DNA of 64,000 bases from BS750m-G57 sp964607575 (GCA_964607575.1 CAZSLS010000002.1:45961-109960), one strand, 5' to 3'; shown: positions 1-9,986, counted from the stretch's first letter. Numbers and translations are program-made. Notes: generated by a model not told the origin, from the letters alone.

Positions 1-1502
1 TGCTTCCAGTCCCTACCGACGGTGACCCTGTATGGCGTGGCGTTGGTGATCTTGGTCATGCCCTTGGGGTTCTCCACGCCCAGTGATCGGTCGACGATTG
101 CAATGTCGCCCAGTGGCGGGTGGTGGTGGGCGGCCATCGTCAGGATCACCTTCTTCGTACCCGGTATCTCCTTGGCGCCGTAAACGGAATTGGGCACGGT
201 CAGTGTATTACCGTGATACAGTTTGAGCTGGCGACCGTTGGGGTTGATCGTCCAGAGACCTTCCCACATGAAGATGTTCTTGTCCTGATACTCCCACCGC
301 GTGCAGAGGATCGAACCGTCAGCCAGGACCGCTGGCGAGAGCGTACACAGGGTAGTCCAGTCGAACCGGCGCATGTTGGACCCGTCAGCGTTGATAACGT
401 ACAGGGCACATGCCAGGAAATTCTGGCAGAGCGAGAATGATTCGACGCGCGAGGAGGTGAATATGATCCGCCCGTCGCCGTAGTAGACCGGGCTCACATC
501 GTGGAACGGGCCCTTGGTCAGTTGGCGCATACCCGTACCGTCGACGTTGATCTCCCAGATATGGAACGGGAGGTTTGTCTTCTCCTTGTACGAGAACACG
601 AGCTTCTTACCGTCAAACGACGGGTTCATGTCGAAGATGAAGCCCTCCTTGGTTTCAAAGATGACTTTCGGCGCAATGTCCGGTCTGGCTGGATTATACG
701 TGCAGATCGCCGCCCCTTTCCCTGTTCTGCGGGCAAACATCGTGGCGTTCGTACCGCTCATTCCGTAATTCTGCCGCTTGATGAACGCGATCGGCGGGCA
801 ATCCCTGGCGAGTTTGGCGGCTGCGACCCGCTCGGCGGCGATCTTGGCTTTCTCGGCGGGCGTAAGCCCCGCCTCGATGAATAACTTCATATCAGGGCTG
901 TGGTTTACGCGCTTGGTGCGGTACAACATTTTACCCTCGGGCGTAGTTACCCGGATGTTTTTGAACTGCACCTGCGTGGACCAACTGCCCAGACCGATAC
1001 CGCCGGTCTTGTGGCGATGATTCGTAGCAGTATGGATGAGTTTCCCGTTGAGGTAGCACTTGATGGACGATCCGGCGACCTTGACGCCAATGCGATACCA
1101 CGTTCCATTCTTGATCGAACCCCTGACCCTCGGGAATCCGCCCCTGCTCCGCCCGCGCTCGATCGACTCGATTGCATGACCGGTGTTACGCCATCCGCCG
1201 ACGTTCCACCAGTAGAAGTTGTTCTTGTCTTCCGCTCGGAAGATGACAAGGAAACCTTCGGTCCCGCTGATCCTGCGGGCCTCGAGTTCGTAGGTGTAGT
1301 CGGTCCACTTGGTGAATTTAGCAAAGGAGCGACAGTCCATTGCCTTTTCGAGTTGTGCGAAGACATTGTCTATGTGGACCCACCGCCCCTTGGTGGGAGT
1401 CCAGTCCTTAAACGACTGGTTGACATCCGCGGCTGATACTACCGAAGCGGTCGACACAAGCGCGACCGCCATTATCACTACACGTCGCAAACTACTGAAC
1501 AT
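1..1502 (-). CDS. HzsA-related secreted protein with N-terminal LamG/DUF1080-like domain (3' end cut by window)
   Basis: The frame is open from an ATG at 1502 to the left edge (500 codons), so the C-terminus lies outside the window. Residues 1-26 form a signal peptide ending near VVSAAD, so the protein is probably exported. Residues about 30-190 look like a LamG/DUF1080 jelly-roll (FRAEDKNNFYWWNVGG, and IKCYLNGKLIH near 180), a fold common in planctomycete carbohydrate-binding proteins. From about 250 on there are PD40/WD40-like blades (FDMNPSFDGKKLVFSYKE, VSPVYYGDGRIIFTSSR). They match those of the 950-residue protein at 7103-9955, so this is a third HzsA-related protein in the neighbourhood. 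Any CxxCH heme motif would lie in the missing part. Domain names are my recognition; the substrate is unknown. Confidence 0.8.
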   Translation of the reverse strand, partial: MFSSLRRVVIMAVALVSTASVVSAADVNQSFKDWTPTKGRWVHIDNVFAQLEKAMDCRSFAKFTKWTDYTYELEARRISGTEGFLVIFRAEDKNNFYWWNVGGWRNTGHAIESIERGRSRGGFPRVRGSIKNGTWYRIGVKVAGSSIKCYLNGKLIHTATNHRHKTGGIGLGSWSTQVQFKNIRVTTPEGKMLYRTKRVNHSPDMKLFIEAGLTPAEKAKIAAERVAAAKLARDCPPIAFIKRQNYGMSGTNATMFARRTGKGAAICTYNPARPDIAPKVIFETKEGFIFDMNPSFDGKKLVFSYKEKTNLPFHIWEINVDGTGMRQLTKGPFHDVSPVYYGDGRIIFTSSRVESFSLCQNFLACALYVINADGSNMRRFDWTTLCTLSPAVLADGSILCTRWEYQDKNIFMWEGLWTINPNGRQLKLYHGNTLTVPNSVYGAKEIPGTKKVILTMAAHHHPPLGDIAIVDRSLGVENPKGMTKITNATPYRVTVGRDWK

Positions 1503-1548
1503 ATACCTTTCCTCAATAGTGTTCCAAAATTTCCGTCCATCCGTCCAG

Positions 1549-2472
1549 CTACCTTAACGCGGGACCGGGCAGGGGCTTGCCTTTTTCGTCAAGAAGCTGG
1601 ACGCCCATCATGTGTCTGTCTCCCGCCACATAACGCCATACAAGTTTCTTATCGCGGGTGATCTCGAGCAGGCTGGCGCCATCGACGCCCTTTACGGCGG
1701 CGTAGATGCCCATCACGATATTACCGTTGGGCTGCACGTGAATACCGCATATCATACCGATCTTGACGTCCTTGAACTCTTTCCTGTCGAACTGCCAGAC
1801 CACTTTGCCTTTGGGGTCAAATTCGGTGATGAAGTTGATATGCCCGACAACGGTATTCCCGTTGGGCAGGCGGACGGCGGAAAATGCGATCGGCTTGGTC
1901 TTGACCTCGAAGACCACCTTGCCCGTCGGGGTATACTCGCGGACCATCGCTTTGGCTTTGTAGGCGACCAGGTAGTTTCCGTTGGCCAGTTTGCGAACGT
2001 GTCGCAGGTTGTTGTGGCTTCCAGGCTTGCAGTCTGGGAGTTTCAGTTCAAATACGATCTTGCCCTTGGGGTCGACCTCGACGATCCTGCCGGCGGAGTT
2101 CTCGCCGACCATCGTGTTCCCGTTTTTCAGACGCTGGCAGGCGAACGTACCGCCGCCCTTCTGCATCTCAGGCTTGTAGCTCCAGACGACCTTGTCGCTC
2201 TTCGGGTCGACCTCGATAACGTTATTGTCGGCCAGCAGGATATTCCCGTTCTTCAGCATCCAGATATCCGAGCAATTTCCGCCCTTGTGCTTCCAGAGTA
2301 TCTTCCCGGTATTGTCCAGCAGCACCATCCTACCGGTACCGGTCGCCAGGACTTGGCCTTTAAGGGTTCCGTGGATGGCCTTGCTCTCAACCGCCTCGGC
2401 GCCGTTGAGCGACGTCAGGGCGACAATCGACAACAGAACCGCCGGCAGGACGACAAAAGCTGGTTTCCGCAT
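1549..2472 (-). CDS. Secreted PQQ-like beta-propeller protein
   Basis: A 307-residue protein. The start is the ATG at 2472, because GGAG lies 7 nt upstream and the first residues form a signal peptide (MRKPAFVVLPAVLLSIVALT, cleavage after about residue 25). The frame stays open further upstream but has no ribosome site there. The body is about six repeats of the form 'NGN..V......I.EVDPKGK.VW', typical of PQQ_2/WD40-like propellers (ILLADNNVIEVDPKSDKVVW, TVVGHINFITEFDPKGKVVW). It contains no catalytic motif, so a scaffolding or ligand-binding role outside the cytoplasm is likely. It ends 46 bp upstream of the start of the partial gene at 1-1502 on the same strand, so the two may be co-transcribed. 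Confidence 0.8.
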   Translation of the reverse strand: MRKPAFVVLPAVLLSIVALTSLNGAEAVESKAIHGTLKGQVLATGTGRMVLLDNTGKILWKHKGGNCSDIWMLKNGNILLADNNVIEVDPKSDKVVWSYKPEMQKGGGTFACQRLKNGNTMVGENSAGRIVEVDPKGKIVFELKLPDCKPGSHNNLRHVRKLANGNYLVAYKAKAMVREYTPTGKVVFEVKTKPIAFSAVRLPNGNTVVGHINFITEFDPKGKVVWQFDRKEFKDVKIGMICGIHVQPNGNIVMGIYAAVKGVDGASLLEITRDKKLVWRYVAGDRHMMGVQLLDEKGKPLPGPALR

Positions 2473-2643
2473 TGTTTTACTCCATGGGTATGACGGACCA
2501 CCGATCTCCGTGCTCTGCACATTTCGAGCAATCCGCATCGGCCGTCGACTCGTACTCCTATTTTCCCGTCCATCCTCCGTGATAGCAAGAACGATCATTT
2601 GGAACGCGGGAACATGAACCAAATACGACTTGTCACGACGGGA

Positions 2644-2731
2644 ACGACACGCGAAACCGCAAGCGGTTTGGTAGTAGATGCACACGCATTTGTTCGCACG
2701 TCATGGAACCGCTTGCGGTTTCGCGCGTCGT
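2644..2731. repeat. 25-bp inverted repeat in a divergent intergenic region (REP-like candidate)
   Basis: The arms 2644-2668 and 2707-2731 are reverse complements over 25 bp with one mismatch. The core CGCGAAACCGCAAGCGGTT is perfect over 19 bp, and the loop is 38 nt. The element lies in the 367-bp gap between a minus-strand gene starting at 2472 and a plus-strand gene starting at 2840, so it cannot be the terminator of either. It could be a REP-type palindrome, a small mobile hairpin or a shared operator. I see nothing else in the gap. Confidence 0.75.
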
Positions 2732-2839
2732 TGGTTTTGTGTCGGTTCGGTCATACTCGATGCTCAACTCAATTCGCTGTTTGTATTAGAAGTCCCGAAT
2801 CATCTCGCATATGATGCGTTCAACCAATGAGGCAGATTA

Positions 2840-4369
2840 ATGAATAGAACCGGAAGACGTGATTTTCTCAGGACGGCGGCTGTGGGGGCGGCTGTGTTGG
2901 CGACCGGTCGGGTGGCGGGCGCGGCGGCGAAAAGTAAACGTCCGCCTAACGTCATCCTGATAATGGTCGACGATATGGGGTTTTCGGATCTGGGATGCTA
3001 CGGCAGCGCGATCAAGACGCCTAATATTGACAAGCTTGCGGATGGCGGCTTGAAGTTCACGCAATTCTACAACACTGCCAAATGCGGACCTACACGGGCG
3101 AGCCTGCTTACCGGATGCTACCACAGAGAGGTCGGTCAGAAGGCGTTGCGAAACTGCATGACGCTGGGGCAGGCTATGAAGCGAGCTGGATATCGGACGC
3201 TCATGACGGGGAAATGGCATCTGCAGTCCAACCCGATCGCCAAGGGGTTCGACCGCTACTTCGGGCACCTCAGCGGGGCTACGAATTTTTTCACGGGCGA
3301 CAACTCGTTCCGCCTCGACAAAGAGAAATTCACCGTCCCGAAAGAAGGCTTCTACACCACCGACGCCAACACCGACTACGCGATACAGTTCCTCGACGAG
3401 GCCGCAAAAAAACACGCCGACAAACCGTTCTTCCTGTACATCGCCTACAACGCGCCGCACTACCCACTGCACGCCTGGCCCGAAGATATCGCCAGGTACA
3501 AGGGCAAATTCATGAAGGGATGGGACGCCCTGCGCCTCGAGCGTCACGAGCGACAGTTGAAGATGGGCCTGCTCAAAGCCAAGTGGAAACTCTCGCCGCG
3601 AGACCCCAAGGTGCCCGCGTGGGATACGCTCACCGACGAGCAGAAAGAAACCGAAGACCTCACGATGGCGGTATTCGCGGCCATGATCGATCGCGTAGAC
3701 CAGAACATCGGTAAGCTGCTGGGCAAGCTCAAAACGCTCGGCGCCGACGACAACACGCTGCTGCTGTTCCTCAGCGATAATGGCGGATGCCCGTTCCAGC
3801 GGACCAGGACGCCGAACATCCCGCCCGGACCAGCCAACTCGTACTGGACATATCACGAAGGCTGGGCCCAGGTATCCAACACCCCCTTCCGACTCTACAA
3901 GCAGAACCAGCACGAGGGCGGGGTTTCGACCCCGCTGATCGCGCACTGGCCCGGAGTCGTAAAACCGGGCACGATGACCGACCAGAGCGGGCACCTGATC
4001 GACATAATGGCCACACTTCTGGACATCACGTCCACCAAATACCCCGACCAACTCGATGGGACAAAACTCCGCCCGCTGCGGGGCAAGAGCCTCCTGCCGA
4101 TACTCGAGGGCCGACGGCGCGAACCGCACGAAGAAATATTCTTCGAGTTCGCGAAGTATAAGGCCCTGCGCGCCGGTAAATGGAAAATCTCGTGGCGATA
4201 CGGGCCGTGGGAACTGTACGATATCGAAGCTGACCGCACCGAGCTGAACAACCTCGCGGCCGAGATGCCCGAGAAGGTCAAACAACTCGCCGCACGCCAC
4301 GACGCATGGTTGAAGGAACTCGGCGGCGGGCAGGCGAAGAAACAACGGACGCGAAAAAAGAAAAAATGA
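2840..4369 (+). CDS. Tat-exported sulfatase (arylsulfatase A family)
   Basis: A 509-residue sulfatase that hydrolyses sulfate esters, probably on polysaccharides outside the cytoplasm. A twin-arginine signal (GRRDFLRTAA, residues 5-14) leads the protein. The metal-binding motif IMVDDMGFSDLGCYG (41-55) precedes the catalytic CGPTR (C82), the C-x-P-S/A/T-R signature in which Cys is oxidised to formylglycine. The C-terminus carries the usual WELYDIEADRTELNNLA element. GAGG lies 7 nt before the ATG. No sulfatase-maturing enzyme gene is in the window. The next gene starts 13 bp downstream, suggesting an operon with the FG-GAP protein. The substrate cannot be told from sequence. Confidence 0.93.
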   Translation: MNRTGRRDFLRTAAVGAAVLATGRVAGAAAKSKRPPNVILIMVDDMGFSDLGCYGSAIKTPNIDKLADGGLKFTQFYNTAKCGPTRASLLTGCYHREVGQKALRNCMTLGQAMKRAGYRTLMTGKWHLQSNPIAKGFDRYFGHLSGATNFFTGDNSFRLDKEKFTVPKEGFYTTDANTDYAIQFLDEAAKKHADKPFFLYIAYNAPHYPLHAWPEDIARYKGKFMKGWDALRLERHERQLKMGLLKAKWKLSPRDPKVPAWDTLTDEQKETEDLTMAVFAAMIDRVDQNIGKLLGKLKTLGADDNTLLLFLSDNGGCPFQRTRTPNIPPGPANSYWTYHEGWAQVSNTPFRLYKQNQHEGGVSTPLIAHWPGVVKPGTMTDQSGHLIDIMATLLDITSTKYPDQLDGTKLRPLRGKSLLPILEGRRREPHEEIFFEFAKYKALRAGKWKISWRYGPWELYDIEADRTELNNLAAEMPEKVKQLAARHDAWLKELGGGQAKKQRTRKKKK

Positions 4370-4382
4370 AAAGGATATGGTC

Positions 4383-5618
4383 ATGAAACGTACTCACAAT
4401 GTCGCCAAATGCGTGCTGATCGCCGTTATTGCCCTGATCGGAGTATGCGCCTCTCTGACCTCCGGCGCCAAAGAAGCCCCGCCGAAAAAGGCAGCGCCCC
4501 GGGCAGAGGCTAAACGCACAAAAGTCACCTTCAAGATGAAACGCGTGGGGAAGTACCGCTCGGAGGCCTGCGAGGTCGGAGATTTTAACGGCGATGGGAA
4601 ACTCGACATTGTGGCCGGTCCGTACTGGTACGAGGCCCCAACCTGGAAACCGCACAAGTACCGCAAACTCCGCGGAAAGGTCGACGACAAGGGCAAGGGT
4701 TACTTCGACGACTTCGCCAATCTCCCGCTGGACGTCGACGGTGACGGGAAACTCGACGTGGTCACCTGCTGCTGGTTCGCCAAGCAGATCGACTGGTACC
4801 GCAACACCGGAGCCGAGGGCGATTGGCCTATGAAGGTCATCGAAAAGAGCGGAAACCACGAGTGCGGTGAACTTTGGGATATCGACGGCGATGGAAAAGC
4901 CCTCGAGATACTGCCCGCGACCCGGTCGACTCACTGGTACGAAGTCGCCAAGAAGGCCGACGGGACCACGGGCCTGATCAAGCATGTAGTCTCAACGAAG
5001 AAACACACGTATGGCGGTGGTGTAGGTGATGTAAACGGAGACGGGCGCCCCGACATCCTTCGACCCGGCGCATGGTACGAAGCGCCGGCCGATCTGCGCA
5101 AAGGCAAGTGGAAAGAACATCCGCTGGCGGTCGGGCACATCAAAGAAGGCAAAGCCGATCACACCCCGCAGATCCACGTATACGACGTCAACTGCGACGG
5201 CGCCAACGATATCATCACCAGTTCCGCCCACAAGTACGGGATATTCTGGTATCAGCAAATCGGCAGTGGCAAAGAAGTTACGTGGAAACAACACGTGATC
5301 GACAAGTCCTGGACGCAGGCACACGCAATTGCCATGGGCGACGTCGACGGTGACGGCGACATGGACCTGGTGATCGGAAAACGGGTACTCGCACACAACG
5401 GCGGCGACCCGGGCGCCAAAGACCCGCCGTGCCTCTACTGGTACGAACTGGAGCGCGACGCGACGCCCAAATGGACCAGGCACGTAATAAGCGAAAAAGA
5501 AGGTATCGGAGCCGGCTTGAGCATCCCGCTGGTAGACCTCGACGGCGACGGAGACCTCGATGTCGTCGTAACGGGCAAGTTCGGCGGACCGGTCATCTTC
5601 GAGAACCTCAGGAAATAG
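4383..5618 (+). CDS. FG-GAP/VCBS repeat secreted protein
   Basis: A 411-residue protein with an N-terminal signal peptide (MKRTHNVAKCVLIAVIALIG). I chose the ATG at 4383 because AAGGA at 4371-4375 is 7 nt upstream; the ATG at 4377 is too close. The body has at least six calcium-binding FG-GAP blades with the signature D-x-[ND]-G-D-G (DFNGDGKLDIVAGPYWYE, DVDGDGKLDVVTCCWF, DVNGDGRPDILRPGAWYE, DVDGDGDMDLVIGK, DLDGDGDLDVVVTG). This gives a seven-bladed integrin-alpha-like propeller typical of exported planctomycete proteins. It follows the sulfatase closely and may bind the same polysaccharide. It has no catalytic residues. Confidence 0.88.
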   Translation: MKRTHNVAKCVLIAVIALIGVCASLTSGAKEAPPKKAAPRAEAKRTKVTFKMKRVGKYRSEACEVGDFNGDGKLDIVAGPYWYEAPTWKPHKYRKLRGKVDDKGKGYFDDFANLPLDVDGDGKLDVVTCCWFAKQIDWYRNTGAEGDWPMKVIEKSGNHECGELWDIDGDGKALEILPATRSTHWYEVAKKADGTTGLIKHVVSTKKHTYGGGVGDVNGDGRPDILRPGAWYEAPADLRKGKWKEHPLAVGHIKEGKADHTPQIHVYDVNCDGANDIITSSAHKYGIFWYQQIGSGKEVTWKQHVIDKSWTQAHAIAMGDVDGDGDMDLVIGKRVLAHNGGDPGAKDPPCLYWYELERDATPKWTRHVISEKEGIGAGLSIPLVDLDGDGDLDVVVTGKFGGPVIFENLRK

Positions 5619-5672
5619 CCCTCTCCCGGCCGATAGCTGACAGGTACGTAAAACTAAGGGAGAACCGCAACG

Positions 5673-6992
5673 GTGAAACAACACATCACACTTGCTGTGT
5701 GCATCGCTCTGGTATTGCCTGCGGCCATCGGGTGCAATAACAGACCATTGATGCCCACGCCGAACCTCTACCTCGGGCAAAAAGAAGATCCGTTCGCCGA
5801 CGTTCCGACCCGCCTGCAGAACAACAAGGTCGATGTGCTATACGTGACCGACCGCGAACCGAGAGAAACGAAAAACGGTTCGGTGAAATATGGCCACAAG
5901 CGGTCAACCTCGATGGCGTTCGGCTCGTGTATCGTCGAGATCGGAAAGGACGTCGAGTGGTCGGAGCTGGTCAAGAACAGTCGGACCAAGAGGCGGTCTG
6001 TCTCGCTACCGCTGAGAATAAACCAGACAACCGAGCATGCCAGATTCCCCTCGACTCCCCTGTCGGTGATCTCCGTGGGCACCGGTATCGAGTTGAAGCC
6101 TGAAGAGGTGAAACTGGAAAAGGAAATCTCCGCCAGGCTCGACAATGAGATCAAGAAGCGCCTCGGACCTGCGAAATACAAAGAGGCCTTTGTGTACATT
6201 CACGGTTTCAACAACACCTTCGAAGACAGTGTTTTTGTGGCTGCGGAGTTGTGGCATTTCATGGGACGCCGCGGGGTTCCGATCGTCTATTCCTGGCCGT
6301 CCAAGGAAAGCTTATTCGGCTACGGGTACGACCGCGAATCGAGCGAATTCACGGTATTTCATTTCAAGCAATTCCTGAGGTCGATCGCAGGATGCGAGGA
6401 CCTTCAAGAGATACATATCCTTGCCCACAGCCGCGGTACGGGCGTAGTGGCTTCGGGATTCCGAGAACTGGTGATCGCCGCCAATGCCTGGCGTGAAAAA
6501 GATGACCGGACCGCCGAATCACCAGGCCAAACCGCCCGGAGCGTGTTGAACAAGACCGGTAACGTCGTCCTGGCCGCCGCCGATATCGACATGGAAGTAG
6601 CCTCCCAGCGACTCAGCGCCGAACTGGCGTTCATGGGCGCCGAAAGGGTCACGATCTATCTTTCCAAAGAGGACAAAGCCCTCAACCTGGCTGTCTGGTT
6701 GTTCGAGAGCATCGGGCGGCTTGGGGAGCTGTCGCTGAGAATAATTTCTCCCGCCCGCATGAAGGATCTCGAGGTAATCGACCGGATAGATTTCATCGAC
6801 GCCCGAGTAACCTCCGGTTTTCTCGGACACGCGTACTTCCATTCCAGTCCCGCCGTCAGTTCCGACCTGATTCTGCTGCTCCGCGACAACCTGTCTCCAG
6901 GCGCAGAGCACGGAAGACCGCTGACCCCCGACAAGCGGAGTACACGCTACTGGTCGATCGGAAAGGGATATCCATATGCAAACAAGAAGTGA
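5673..6992 (+). CDS. Alpha/beta hydrolase lipoprotein (DUF900-like)
   Basis: A 439-residue protein starting at GTG 5673, with AAGGGAG about 10 nt upstream. The N-terminus is a lipoprotein-type signal (LPAAIGC, Cys near residue 21), although the lipobox is weak at -3. The central region holds a DUF900-type hydrolase fold. AFVYIHGFNNTFED (about 171-184) carries the oxyanion HGF turn, and ILAHSRGTGVV contains the nucleophile S253 in an H-S-x-G elbow. Related family members act as membrane-anchored esterases or lipases of unknown substrate. VVLAAADID downstream fits the strand carrying the catalytic acid. It is flanked by the FG-GAP and HzsA-related genes on the same strand with short spacers. 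Confidence 0.8.
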   Translation: MKQHITLAVCIALVLPAAIGCNNRPLMPTPNLYLGQKEDPFADVPTRLQNNKVDVLYVTDREPRETKNGSVKYGHKRSTSMAFGSCIVEIGKDVEWSELVKNSRTKRRSVSLPLRINQTTEHARFPSTPLSVISVGTGIELKPEEVKLEKEISARLDNEIKKRLGPAKYKEAFVYIHGFNNTFEDSVFVAAELWHFMGRRGVPIVYSWPSKESLFGYGYDRESSEFTVFHFKQFLRSIAGCEDLQEIHILAHSRGTGVVASGFRELVIAANAWREKDDRTAESPGQTARSVLNKTGNVVLAAADIDMEVASQRLSAELAFMGAERVTIYLSKEDKALNLAVWLFESIGRLGELSLRIISPARMKDLEVIDRIDFIDARVTSGFLGHAYFHSSPAVSSDLILLLRDNLSPGAEHGRPLTPDKRSTRYWSIGKGYPYANKK

Positions 6993-7102
6993 TCGTTCCG
7001 AGGCCGGATGTTTCGTAGTTGACTCAACCGGTCCCGGGAAAATAGAATACGGGGACGAGAAGATCGTAAACCCGCCTGGAACCTGTAACGGAGATTAGTT
7101 TA

Positions 7103-9955
7103 ATGAGAAATGCTACAAGACTATGGCTCTTGGTATTGATCCTGTGCGCCATGAGCTTTACCGCCCTGCCGGCTGCATACGCCGCCGAGGCCATCACGCC
7201 CGAAGGCCAAGCCCTCCTCGAAGCCGATTGGCTCACGCAGTGCGGTAAGAAACCGTCGGCAAAGCTCATAACCGACGAGATCAAATGGGCTCGCGAACTG
7301 GCTGTACGCATCTTGAAGATCAAGGGCGCTCAGTCGCTGAAGGTTCATCTCGACAAGCTCACGCAACTCGAGAAGAAAGTCGCCGGAGCCAAGACCGCCG
7401 AGGCGATCAAGAAACTCTACTTCGAGGTCCGAACCGCCAAGCGGGCGATCATGTTCGCCAATCCGCTCGTCAATTTCGATAAAATCGTCCTGATCGACAA
7501 CCCGTTTCCCAACGGTAAACCGGGCGACGCGACGAACGAATGGCGACACGAAGCGCGACACCGCAACGGTTATATGGCCGTCATGGGCGGAAAGCTCATC
7601 TCGGTCGGTCTCAATCCGGGCGGTAAGGTCAAGAGCCTCTTCGGCGATCGCGTCGGGAGTTTCTGGCGCCCCGACGTCCACTTCGATGGAAAGAAGATCG
7701 TCGTCAGCTTCCAACCGCGAGGACACAAGTCTTTCCATCTTTACCAGGTCGACTCGGAAGGCAAAGAAGTCAAGCAGCTCACGTTCGGCGATTATGACGA
7801 TCTCGATCCGGTCTACACGCCGGACAATCACATTACCTTCTGCTCGTCGCGAGCGCACACCTACGTCCGCTGCATGCCGATGACCCATGCCTACGCCGTC
7901 TCCCGCTGCGACGCCGACGGAAAGAACATCTACGTCGTTTCGCGAAACGGCGAGGCCGAGTACATGGCCTCGGTCCTGAACGACGGTCGCGTGATCTACA
8001 CCCGCTGGGAGTACACCGAAAAAGCGCTCTGGCGAATCCAGAGCCTCTGGACGATGAACCCCGACGGTACAAACGTGCAGACGTTCTGGGGCAACCAGTC
8101 CCGCTGGCCTGACGTGCTGACCGAAGCGCGGGCGATCCCCGGTTCGCGTCGCATTATGTTCACCGGACTGGGGCACCATGACTGGTTCAACGGGGCGCTG
8201 GGGATCATCGACCCGGCCAAGGGCCTGAACTACCCCAACGGGCTTACGAAGGTCACCCCGGATGTCCGCTGGACGGAAGTAGGCGACGGACCGGCGGAGA
8301 AAACCGAATCGAAAACCTACCACAGTTGCAAGGCCTTCCGCGCCTACAAGACGCCCTACCCGCTTAGCGAGGAGGATTTCCTCTGCTCGGCGATCGTCAG
8401 CGGTGGGAACCGGTTCCAGCTTTACCTGATGGACGTTCACGGAAACCGCGAGCTGATCCACAAAGGCACGCACAACGCCTACTACGCCATGCCGTTGAAG
8501 GCCCGAAAGGCCCCGCCGGCGATCCCCGACCGGGTCAAGTGGCCGAAGATCGGATCGAACGAAACGCCCGCCCCCGGCGTCCTGTACAGTAACGACGTGT
8601 TCAACAACGCCCCGGAGATACTCAAGGGCAAGGGCAAGTACATCCGAACGCTGGTGATGGACCCGAAGAACTACACGACATGGCACAAGACGGTCCAGCA
8701 CGACGGACCGGCGATCAGCGTATTCCAGGCCGACGGCGTCAAGCGGATACTCGGAACCACGCCGATCGAAAAAGACGGTAGCATCTGCATGGAAATCCCG
8801 CCGGGCATCGCCGTGTTCTTCCAGATGCTCGACGAGAAGAAGCAGTGCATCCACGTCATGCGTTCGTTCACCGGCGTTATGCCCGGCGAGATGCGAGGCT
8901 GCTTCGGATGTCATGAGTCCAAGCTCTCAACACGCGGAAACCCGAGCGCCGGTTCCAACAGCATCGCGATGCGCAAGGGCCCCAAAAAGCCGGTCCCGCC
9001 GCCCTGGGGCGCCAACACGACTATCAGCTACGCTCGCTTCGTCCAGCCCGTACTCGACAAGCACTGCGCCAAGTGCCACCAGGACCCCAAGCACAAAGCG
9101 TTCAAGAAGCTGAACATGACCTACCGCCCGTCGAAGCATCGCTTCCGCAGCCGAGTGCATACCCGCCCCGGCGAGACCAGCCCGTTCACTGAACCGTACT
9201 ACACGCTCGTGGGCGGCGGATGCGGCTGGGGTAACGGCCGCAAGAAGAAGACGCTGTCCGGCGTATACATCGTCGAGTCGTACAACGACAGGAAGGGCAA
9301 AGGAACGGATATGAAAACGCTTCCGCCCTACTCGGCGTTCTCGCCGATCAGCACACTGATCAAGAACGCCTCGAGCGGCAAGCATAACAAGATGAAGATC
9401 CCCGCCGCTGATCTCGAAAAACTTGTCGCCTGGGTCGACTCCAACGGTCCGTACCTCGGCGACGAAGAGATTCGCAAGATGTACGATCCGTTCTCGTTCG
9501 CCGCGGAGAACATCTCAGCCGTCCGCCCGCGAGTGGCCACGGCGCCCGTCATCAACCGCTTCAACATTCGCCAGGACGGCGACTCGATGAAGGTATCTGG
9601 TCCGCTCAAGCTGTCCAAGAGCATCGAGGCCGACAGGAAGAAAATGGCCGAGAAGAAGAAAGCCCAGATCGAAGCCGCCAAGCGTCGCGCCGAGGCGATG
9701 AAAGACCTGAAAGTCGGAAAGGTCGAGATCATCAGCGCCAAATACGGCGCCGGGTCGACCTGGAAAGATGTGACCAAACTGGTCCAGGCCCGCGCCGGTA
9801 AGAGTCGCCTGGTCCCGATCGGCGGGTACAACGCAGCGTTCGGCGACCCGGTCAGCGGCACGAAGAAAACCCTGAAGATCGAGTACAAGATCGACGGCAA
9901 GAGCGGCAAGGACGAGTTCGCCGAAGACGCCGAGGTCATCCTCACGACGAAATAA
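7103..9955 (+). CDS. HzsA-related secreted protein with two c-type heme motifs
   Basis: A 950-residue exported protein (signal peptide MRNATRLWLLVLILCAMSFT, cleavage about residue 28), with GGAG 10 nt before the ATG. After a short helical region, residues about 180-420 form PD40/WD40-like blades. GCFGCHES (C600, C603, H604) and HCAKCHQ (C655, C658, H659) are two CxxCH heme c sites. The layout resembles the large group annotated as HzsA-related, after the hydrazine synthase alpha subunit, in planctomycetes that are not anammox bacteria. The C-terminus has a Lys/Glu-rich helix (about 830-860) and a domain with VEIISAKYGAG..KDVTKLV and FGDP, similar to the DUF3395/DnaJC11 C-terminal type. The same domain occurs in the next gene. 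An electron-transfer or redox-enzyme role is inferred. Confidence 0.85.
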   Translation: MRNATRLWLLVLILCAMSFTALPAAYAAEAITPEGQALLEADWLTQCGKKPSAKLITDEIKWARELAVRILKIKGAQSLKVHLDKLTQLEKKVAGAKTAEAIKKLYFEVRTAKRAIMFANPLVNFDKIVLIDNPFPNGKPGDATNEWRHEARHRNGYMAVMGGKLISVGLNPGGKVKSLFGDRVGSFWRPDVHFDGKKIVVSFQPRGHKSFHLYQVDSEGKEVKQLTFGDYDDLDPVYTPDNHITFCSSRAHTYVRCMPMTHAYAVSRCDADGKNIYVVSRNGEAEYMASVLNDGRVIYTRWEYTEKALWRIQSLWTMNPDGTNVQTFWGNQSRWPDVLTEARAIPGSRRIMFTGLGHHDWFNGALGIIDPAKGLNYPNGLTKVTPDVRWTEVGDGPAEKTESKTYHSCKAFRAYKTPYPLSEEDFLCSAIVSGGNRFQLYLMDVHGNRELIHKGTHNAYYAMPLKARKAPPAIPDRVKWPKIGSNETPAPGVLYSNDVFNNAPEILKGKGKYIRTLVMDPKNYTTWHKTVQHDGPAISVFQADGVKRILGTTPIEKDGSICMEIPPGIAVFFQMLDEKKQCIHVMRSFTGVMPGEMRGCFGCHESKLSTRGNPSAGSNSIAMRKGPKKPVPPPWGANTTISYARFVQPVLDKHCAKCHQDPKHKAFKKLNMTYRPSKHRFRSRVHTRPGETSPFTEPYYTLVGGGCGWGNGRKKKTLSGVYIVESYNDRKGKGTDMKTLPPYSAFSPISTLIKNASSGKHNKMKIPAADLEKLVAWVDSNGPYLGDEEIRKMYDPFSFAAENISAVRPRVATAPVINRFNIRQDGDSMKVSGPLKLSKSIEADRKKMAEKKKAQIEAAKRRAEAMKDLKVGKVEIISAKYGAGSTWKDVTKLVQARAGKSRLVPIGGYNAAFGDPVSGTKKTLKIEYKIDGKSGKDEFAEDAEVILTTK

Positions 9956-9986
9956 GGGCCTGCCGAGCCCTCCCGAAACGCCGAGT

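Noticed and set aside
7121..8914. Long antisense open frame (597 codons) inside the HzsA-related gene
   Set aside because: It is a shadow of the strong codon bias in the + strand gene; no family match, ribosome site or signal is seen. Long frames opposite 2840-4369, 10086-14138, 23936-25300 and 45646-46788 are rejected for the same reason.
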